64,000 nt of DNA from Sesamum alatum (taxonomy: Eukaryota > Streptophyta > Magnoliopsida > Lamiales > Pedaliaceae): assembly GCA_034509735.1 (NCBI GenBank), contig JACGWO010000001.1:33297966-33361965 (forward strand). The letters run 5' to 3'. The stretch's first letter is position 1. Each line of letters starts with the position of its first letter. A program made the position numbers and the translations under genes. Shown here piece by piece: positions 57,120 to 64,000 of the stretch. Below the pieces are notes generated by a model, which was given only the letters and a program-made list of their open reading frames with translations, did no database searches and was not told the origin of the DNA.

Positions 57120-57864
57120 GGCATGGAATTAAGTTGTCCAAGAAGTAGTCTCCCAAGACTGATGAGGAGCTTAAACGGATGTTGGACATCCCCTATGCTT
57201 CAGCCGTAGGCAGAATACAGTATGTTGTTCAGTGCACTAAACCTGATGTGCCTTTCACTTTGAGCGTAACTAGTCGATATTAGTCGTGTGCCGGGGAGGC
57301 ACATGTAGTGCAGTCAAGACTATCCTGAAGTACCTGAAAAGGACTAAGGACATGTTCTTGATCTACGGCGGTGGAGAGTTGATACTGGAAAGCTATAGCG
57401 ACGCCAACTTCCAGTTGGATGATGATGATGCCAAGTCTCAGTCTGGTTATGTATTCAGACTTGATGGTGGCGTGGTTGCTTGGAAGAGTTCCAAGCAGGC
57501 TATCACGGCGGACTCCACCACAGAGTCTGAATACATAGCAGCTTCGAAAGCTGCTAAGGAGGCGGTTTGGATGAAGAGCTACATCCAAGAGTTGGGTATA
57601 GTACCTAGCATCGCTGAGCCAGTAGTTATCTTCTGCGATAACAACGGGGCAACAATGCAAGCAAATGAACCGAGATCTCATTACCGATCCAAGCATATTC
57701 TTAGACGCTACCATCTGCTCAGAGAGATGGTTAGGAGGGGCGACGTTCGGATGGACCGAGTCAGGTCCGCAGAAAACATAGCAGATCCACTTACTAAGCC
57801 CGTGTCGCAAGTTGCTCATACTCAGCATCTGGATAAGATGGGTTTGAGGTCAATGGGTGATTGA
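57120..57864 (+). pseudogene. Copia RT end and RNase H (element C)
   Basis: The RT tail RHGIKLSKK has stops near 57,147 and 57,281, then the frame at 57,286 carries KTILKYLKRTKDMFLIYGG, SYSDANFQLDDDDAKSQSG (catalytic Asp block), WKSSKQAITADSTTESEYIA (Glu block), FCDNNGATMQANEPRSHYRS and HILRRYHLLREMVRRGDVRM, ending RSMGD at the stop. RNase H itself is essentially full-length. It ends 10 bp before the polypurine tract. Confidence 0.9.
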
Positions 57865-57874
57865 CTTGTAAATT

Positions 57875-57881
57875 GGGAGAT
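57875..57881 (+). other. Polypurine tract of element C
   Basis: GGGAGAT abuts the 3' LTR start TGTTAG at 57,882; element B has the same arrangement (9,703-9,709, inverted). This purine run primes plus-strand DNA synthesis. Confidence 0.7.
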
Positions 57882-60101
57882 TGTTAGAATAGATGACCAG
57901 AAAGCCAATAGGTTTGGCGATTTGTAACCTATTATACAACTCGATGTAAATGTAATATTATTATGCGATGAATAAAATGAGTATTCGTCACTTTTGGTGT
58001 TCACTTTGTTGCGCTCATTTCACATTTGTTAAAATGGTGTTTTTACTTATATTGCAACAAAGCCCACAGACCACGGTTAACAACTCATGCAGTTGGGCCA
58101 CGCATTGGATGGTGGTTATGAAACCAACTGATTTAGGGTTGGGTCTGAAACGTTCCAAGTCGAGGACCTCGAGACAGGACATCGAGAGTCCTATTGAGAC
58201 TTGCATCAAGAGTCGTGTTCATTGGATGAGTGCCGTGTTTCATTAGCGACAGGCGTGGGACGCCTACACGATCTTGATGGGTTGGTCGACTGGGATCGAG
58301 CCGACTGGACTGACTCGCGGGGATCATCATATGGAAGCCTTGGAGGCTTGGTCGGTATGATTGGATTTGCCTAGTTAGTACGGGAATAGTCCTCAGACTT
58401 GAGGGATCATGGCAGTCGCGTGCACAGGACGGCTGTATCTTGGATCTGGCGAGAGGTGATCATTCTGTAAGATGATCATCATAAGCCTTGTCTAGTGCAG
58501 TCGGAATGTGTAGCGAGGACGGTGGATTCCAAGAAGAGGATCCGTCCCCTGTTCGTATGTGACAGAGGTATCTCCTATGCACTCGGAGGCACGTTCATGA
58601 TATTTAAAGCTGTGGCCACAGTGGTTGGTCGAACAGGGAATGGTTTTCTATATATCGACGCAATGAAGAATGCGTGGTCTCGAGTATTAAGCATAGATGC
58701 TTAGTCAAGGATGGGAACCGACGCCCAAGTCCATACCCTAGACTAAGGCCGGGAGATGATAGACGGAAGGATCGTACCCGTACGAAATCGGTGCCTAAAT
58801 GTTCACGCCAATTCACCTAGTCTCTAGTGCCATGGACCGTTGCTAGACGGCCACCCATGGTAACGGGCCCTTGTGGGACACGAGCCCAAGTCTAGCTGAG
58901 GGTGAATCTAAAGGGTTACACACAAATCACCAAGGAGGTTGAGAGATTGACTTGGAGTCAATCTCGAAGGATAAATAAGTAATTGTATTACTTAAGGGAT
59001 AATCCATTGGATGGACGGGCCGATATTATATCGGGCCCTCGTTTAATCGATAAATTGGATTTTTGATTAAATATGGAAAGTTGAGATGTTGGATCTTTTA
59101 ATTAGATTAAAAGATCAACGTGAATAATTTAAGTGAACATTAAATTGGATTTAATGTCGGGTTCATTATAATTGGATTACGATAAAATCCGGTTCATTAA
59201 ATTTGATCCGAGAGGAGAAATAATTCCTATTTTGCAATAGGAAGAAGTTGGACTTCTTCCCATAATGAGAATGGCCGAAATGCTCCCTTGGAGGAAGCTA
59301 AAATCAGCCATGTTTCATGCAAGGTGGTATGTTGACTTATCTCTTTTGGAAAGAGACAAATCAACTCCAATCAAGCCTTCCCTTTTGGTATGATTTGATC
59401 ATACCATAAAAAGTTGGTAGGCTTGATTGAAGAATTAATGGTGATTGATTGGAATGTATCTAGACATCCTTGGATGAACCGAGACACATTCCAACAATCA
59501 CATTAATTATGTATATATAGGAGTATATACAACACCTTGTGTATGTGAATAATAATTCATCTTTTTCAAGAAAAAAGAAGACAATTTTCGGCCTCTCCTC
59601 TCTCTCTAACTCTCGGCCATTCCTCCCCATTCTACTTGTGTTCTTCACTTGATTTTGAATCAAAAGGAAGAACAAATTAGGCTTAAGAGAACATTAATTA
59701 ATAGTGTTCTTGTGGTAAGCCGATTCCTTCATAAACCCGTTTTCCTCTAGTAAGGAGAATGTGAGTTTCTTCCGATGTGGTGTGGATCACCTTTGGAGAA
59801 TCCATACTTTTGGATTTGTGAGCATTTCGGTGAAGGAACAACGCAAGTACCCCAGCACACGAGAAATCTACAAGGTAATGATTTATTACGCTTTAGTAGA
59901 TTCTTTGTTATTTTCATCTATGCTCTATGTGTTAAGTGTATGGTTTTAAACGTTAATACATCCTACATCGAACGCCCGGTTGAGCACCCAAGAGTACACC
60001 CCTTGGAATTTCTCTTTATATGCGATTAATTTTAAATTACGTATTGCATTTACGCTTTCTCGCTTCCACTCGCACTCCCGGGCGGATCCGCTTGTCCTTC
60101 A
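57882..60101 (+). repeat. 3' LTR of element C, 2,220 bp
   Basis: Same termini as the 5' LTR and nearly the same length (2,220 against 2,223 bp). It is followed by ACCTA. The LTR ORF (58,495) is broken here by a small change near 58,645. Confidence 0.95.
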
Positions 60102-60114
60102 ACCTATTCTAACA

Positions 60115-62195
60115 GTTACAACAGGTGCCCACAGACCAATTGGACAACCCATGTAGTTGGGCCGCATATTGGATGGTGGCTATGAAACCAACTGATGGGG
60201 GTTGGGTCTAAAATGTTCTAAGTCGAGGACCTCGAGACTGGGCGTCGAGAGTCCTATGGAGGCTTGCACTAAGAATCATATTCATCGGATGAGTGCACAT
60301 TTCATTGGTGACGGATGTGGGACGTCTATACGATCTTAGTGGGTTGGTCGATTGGGAGTCAAGACGACTGAATTGATTCGTGAGGAATCGTCATAAGGAA
60401 GCCTTTGCGGCTTGATCGGTGTGACTCGAATTCCCCGACTCTGATAGTACGGGAGTAGTCCTCAGACTTGAGGAGCCATGTCAGTCACGTGCACACAATG
60501 GTTGTATCTTGGATCTGGTGAGAGGTGATCATGTCACAGACATGTTCATTATAAACCTTGTGTAGTGCAATCAGAATGTGTAATGAGGACGGTGGGTTTC
60601 AAGAACAGAATCCATCCCCTCTTAGTATATGAGGGCGGTATCTCCTATGTACTCAGAAACACGTTCATGCTTTCTAAATATGTGGCCATAGTGATTGGTC
60701 GAATATGAAATGGTTTCCTATATCACAACAATGAAGCGAACGCGGTCTTGAGTACTAAGCACAGATGCCTAGTCCAGGGTGGGAACCGACACCCAATTCC
60801 ACGCCCTAGACTAAGTCCGGGAGATGGTAGACGGAAGGACTGTACCCGTATGGAACTCGGGAGCCTAAAAGTTCATGCCCATATTCACCTAGTCTCTAGT
60901 GTCATGGACTGTTGCTAGACGGCCACCCATGGTAACGGGCTTGTGTTGGACACAAGCCCAAGGCTAGCTGAGAGTGAACCTAAAAAGTCACACACAAATC
61001 ATTGATGGGGTGGAGGAATTAATTTGGAATTCATTTCGGAAGATGAGAATTAATTTGATTGAATTAAATTAATTCCCGTGAGTATAAATAATTGGATTAT
61101 TTGTATGTCGGATAGTCCATTGGATGGATGGTTCGATATTGTATTGGGCTTGCTCTAATTAAATAAATCGAATTTATTTATTAAGAGTATTTGGGCTTAA
61201 GTCTTTAATTGGATTAAAAGACTTTGGGCATAATTTTTCTGGGCTTTGAATTAAAGTGGATTTAATTCATTGGATTTAATGTGCTTGTTCTAATTGGATT
61301 AAAACAAGGTCCGATCAATTATGGCCCAAGAGGCAAGTTGACTTCCACTTTTGGAAAGAGAAGATATGGACTCTTCCCATAATGAGACATGGCGAATTTT
61401 AGCTCTTTGGAAGAGCATAAAATTGGCCAAAGCTTCTTTTGGAAGAGGACTTGTTCCTATTGAAAAGGAACAAATCAACCTAAATCAAGGTTTCCTCATT
61501 TGGTATGATTTGATCATACTTTGTGAGTAGGTGCTTGCTTGATGGTTGATTGGAAATGTATCTAGACATGTCTAGAATGTATCTAGATACATTCCATTAG
61601 TCCCATTAATTATGTATATATATATGTATACACATAATTCATTCAAAAAAAGTTTACCATTAGTCATTTTCTAGCAAAACAAAAAGGACTTGCTCTCTCT
61701 GTAGACTCTCGGCCTCTCTACACTCTCCCTCTCGCACTCTCTAGTTCTTCTTTGATCTAGGATCATTTGAAAAACAAGAGAAGATCAATGAATATACTAA
61801 TCCATAGTGTGATTCCTTGGATCGTTTTTCTTCTTTTGTTTAATCTTTTCTAGCAAGAGGATTAGACATACTCCCATGTGGTGTGGATATCCTTATAGGA
61901 TCTTTACGTTGAGATCTAAAACATGAACAAAATTGGAGAGGAAACAATGCAGGTAACCGATCAAGAAAGCAACATAGGTAACAATTTCATTTACATTTGC
62001 AACTTTGTTCCTTTCTTATATCCATGAGCCTTATATGCACGATTGTGAATTTATACATATATATTTTAAAATCTGCATATTTTACATCGAATGCCCGGGA
62101 GAAGTCGATGGAACACCCCTTGGGCCGAGTTTAAAGTTTATAACACATTCGTTTTCTCGCTTCCGCTGCGCTCCTGGGCGAATCCACTTCCTGCA
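60115..62195 (+). repeat. Remainder of element F 5' LTR
   Basis: Resumes after the GTTAC duplication with AACAGGTGCCCACAGACC, matching the LTR family from about base 160. It carries the blocks GACGGCCACCCATGGTAACGG (60,920) and TTTAATTGGATTAAAAGAC (61,204). A TATATATATGTATAC promoter-like stretch lies near 61,617. It ends TTCCTGCA just before the PBS. It is more diverged from C than C's own LTRs are from each other, so F is older. Confidence 0.88.
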
Positions 62196-62197
62196 AG

Positions 62198-62209
62198 TGG
62201 TATCAGAGC
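62198..62209 (+). other. Primer-binding site of element F
   Basis: TGGTATCAGAGC followed by CC, 2 nt after the LTR end at 62,195; complementary to initiator tRNA-Met. Confidence 0.9.
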
Positions 62210-63658
62210 CCGATTCGATGTAATAGGCTATAGATCTACGTGTTCTTTATATGCTTGGCATGAGAAATATGTTTATCAACTTTTGAAGCATGTATTATTG
62301 CCTTAATTTTACATGATTATGTGTTTAGAATAACTTGTTTCATTTTGTGATTATTTAGGCATTTAATCATGTATTTAGAAAATTGGATTTTCTGTAAATG
62401 CATGGATTGTGTTTCAGTTTTATCAGAACACAAAAAAGGGGAATTTCTTTAAAACTTGCAGCAACCGCACAGTCCAGCGGGCACGGGGCCAAGTTTCGGT
62501 GAGGTTTCATATCTCATATGTAATAAAGCAAGTCCATAGAGTAAGAAGGCCCACGTTGGACGGAGACCCAAGGTGTATAAATCAAGAAGTCAAGAGATAT
62601 TACAAGGCCCATTTGTGTGATAATGGATTAAAACTTTGTAATAGTGTAGGACCACCCTAGACAAACCATAGACTCACTGCGGGCTCAATGGGTCGCATAG
62701 GTTGGGTTCGTGATCATCCAACAGGGGTATGCCAGGTTTACTTGCATGCGACACATTTATTTAAATGCTTTATGATATTGGATATTTATGGATGCAAAAT
62801 ATTAATATGATGAGATCTCAGTCAACACCTTTTCAGATCGAACTCTCACTTGGTTGGACTAAGTTAAAATGTTAGGCCCATGATGGACATGAACCAAAAT
62901 AGTTTTGATCCATCCAAATCTTCCATCCACAGCATTGTGGTGAGGAAGCTACCGCTACCCAAATATGGTCTCATGAGTTGTGGCATATTTGGAATAGAGA
63001 AAAGCTGCATCAGTATTATGAACAAAGAAATACACTCATTGTTTCCATATTTCATGAATCGTGGGGGGCGACAATTGAGGTATTATTTGGTTGATGGGTC
63101 GGGCCTAACACCAAGTCAAAATATTAGGCCCACGATGGACTTGGGTCAAATGGTTGATCTGTCCGAGCCTTCCATCCATAGCAATGTGATGAGCAAGCTA
63201 CCGTTACCAAATGTTGTCTCACGAGTCGTGACACATTGGAATAGAGGAAAGCTGCATCATTATTATGAACAAAGGAATACGCTCACTATTTTCCTCTCTC
63301 ACAAGTCTGGGGGACGACAATTGAGGTATGGTTTGGTTGATGGGTCGGGCCTAACATTGAGTAGCATGATTCGCTTGGAGTCCTCGGGATCATGCGAAGA
63401 GGTGACGCAAAATATCTTGAGAATCTCATTGGATGAGAATGGTATTGGGTAGCCCCACGAGGCTTTTTTCATGTGAATCGTAAAAGTAGGGCATGGTAAA
63501 TTGCGCTTGTAGATCCCAAGCCCACTAGGAAATGGTTTCTCGAAACCCCACTTGAGATTTGTGAGCTTTTGTATAAATAGTGAGAGGGGTTAATGACTAA
63601 AGATCAAGTCTTAACTTGAACACATTATTACGAATTCTTACTTTCTGCCTTATATTTT
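62210..63658 (+). other. Element F 5' leader with duplicated cassette
   Basis: Leader with the same blocks as A-C (CGATTCGATGTAATAGGC after the PBS; GACTCACTGCGGGCTCAATG at 62,671, which is the uninterrupted target of the solo LTR in A). A cassette of about 250 bp (starting TTAGGCCCA) is present twice in tandem. It has only a weak trace of the GC-rich tract (about 62,466-62,490). It is cut at 63,658, shortly before gag would start. Confidence 0.8.
62872..63365 (+). repeat. Tandem duplication of a 252-bp leader cassette
   Basis: Copies start at 62,872 and 63,124 (TTAGGCCCA.GATGGAC). Both contain TTCCATCCA.AGCA.TGTG, AAGCTGCATCA.TATTATGAAC and GTTGATGGGTCGGGCCTAAC. The 190-codon ORF across them is not a recognisable protein. 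Confidence 0.85.
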
Positions 63659-64000
63659 TGTTAGAATAGGTGACCATGTAAGCCAATTTTTTGGCGGGTA
63701 TATGTAACCTATGTCTGGACAATTATAAGTGTTTTGATGAATCATTAATGAATAAAGAAGTGAATTTTCATTTGGCATTACTTTGTTTGTGTTCACTTGC
63801 ACCCATTTTTCTATATCTGTTCACTACGCAAACAAAGCCCACGGACTGAGCATCAATTTCAGGGACTGGGACTACGCTTGGAGGTAGGTCCATGAAATCA
63901 GTCTTCCCGAATCAGCCCGGAAATCTCCAAGTCAAGGAATCCCGAAAATGGGTACCGGGATTCCATTTGAGACTTGCACTAAGCATCTGCTGTCGTGTTT
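63659..64000 (+). repeat. LTR H, B-type, cut by window end
   Basis: TGTTAGAATAGGTGACCATG onward. It matches fragment X (7,221-7,540) and the inverted 5' LTR of element B over its whole 342 bp and continues past the point where X stops (AAGCATCTGCTGTCGTGTTT). It interrupts F's leader; its far end and duplication lie outside. Confidence 0.88.

Larger units (their letters stand above)
50574..60101 (+). mobile_element. Full-length Ty1/copia retrotransposon C, 9.53 kb, defective
   Basis: Two LTRs (50,574-52,796 and 57,882-60,101), PBS, leader with GC-rich tract, gag, protease, integrase, RT, RNase H and polypurine tract are in copia order. The TSD is ACCTA (50,569-50,573 and 60,102-60,106), perfect. 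Over the first 390 bp the LTRs differ by about 3% by eye, mostly C/T and G/A changes. The coding region has several stops and frameshifts and an RT active-site change, so it is not autonomous. It is the youngest insertion in this nest. Confidence 0.96.
48513..60114 (-). repeat. Solo LTR G (2,069 bp), split by element C
   Basis: Minus-strand LTR. Its 3' end (TTCTTTCA) is at 48,513 and its 5' start is completed by TTCTAACA at 60,107-60,114 after skipping element C. The TSD is GTTAC on both sides (48,508-48,512; 60,115-60,119). Element C sits 8 bp from the G terminus. G has no PBS, so it is a solo LTR. Confidence 0.9.
48353..63658 (+). mobile_element. Ty1/copia retrotransposon F, 5' part with nested insertions
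   Basis: The 5' LTR is in two pieces (48,353-48,512 and 60,115-62,195), followed by a primer-binding site (62,198) and a leader to 63,658. There LTR H begins, just where gag would be expected. Removing the nested block (48,513-60,114) leaves a continuous LTR of about 2.24 kb, the family length. No F coding sequence lies in the window. The fragments total about 3.7 kb of element. Confidence 0.9.

Noticed and set aside
57865..57881. Possible envelope-like third ORF after RNase H, as in Sireviruses
   Set aside because: Only a few bases separate the RNase H stop from the polypurine tract in both B and C.
62198..62209. Initiator tRNA-Met gene fragment
   Set aside because: Only the 12-nt complement of the tRNA 3' end is present next to an LTR, which is a primer-binding site and not a tRNA gene.
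62880..63452. 190-codon ORF in the leader of element F
   Set aside because: It spans the tandem leader cassette, has no protein similarity, and equivalents in other leaders are closed.

Overview
This is nuclear DNA from a flowering plant, most likely a eudicot. It holds one single-copy gene and a broken plant-mobile-domain gene. Almost everything else is transposable elements, mainly Ty1/copia LTR retrotransposons with unusually long (about 1.7-2.2 kb) LTRs, nested inside one another. Sequence outside the elements is very AT-rich. The calls rest on translated motifs, splice signals, LTR ends, primer-binding sites and target-site duplications read by eye; no database search was possible.

Layout. 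1-7,220: minus-strand copia element A, cut by the left window edge, lacking its protease, with a complete solo LTR (3,757-5,985, TSD ACCCA) inside its leader. 7,221-9,702: scrambled LTR junctions. 9,679-17,819: minus-strand copia element B with gag, protease, integrase, RT and RNase H all recognisable but broken. 17,820-20,283: a truncated LTR and a leader fragment of further copia copies. 20,284-23,157: a G-rich segment split by solo LTR K. 23,158-30,224: AT-rich DNA with a CACTA-type end and a degenerate head-to-tail duplication of about 2.1-2.2 kb.

30,225-34,300 (minus): a six-exon GOLDEN2-LIKE (GLK) transcription-factor gene. The DNA-binding domain, AREA motif and C-terminal GCT box are intact, but an in-frame TAG falls where the acidic N-terminal region should be. 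36.4-48.3 kb: AT-rich DNA with hairpin-forming MITEs that have clear TSDs (four Mutator-type, one hAT-type), plus a decayed PMD/MAIN-like pseudogene (39.6-41.8 kb) next to a G-rich low-complexity block.

48,353-64,000: three-level nesting. The LTR of plus-strand element F was hit by minus-strand solo LTR G (TSD GTTAC). G was then hit, 8 bp from its end, by full-length element C (50,574-60,101, TSD ACCTA). F's leader is cut at 63,659 by another LTR that runs off the window. C has a YVDD-to-YVDN change in its RT and many stops, so no copy here looks autonomous.

Points that most merit a second look are the GLK N-terminal stop, GC-rich tracts inside the copia leaders, a leader cassette present in 0, 1 or 2 copies, a sense-strand 107-codon ORF conserved in the LTRs, the self-nesting pattern, the 37.5-kb long inverted-repeat MITE, and the hairpin cluster upstream of the PMD pseudogene.
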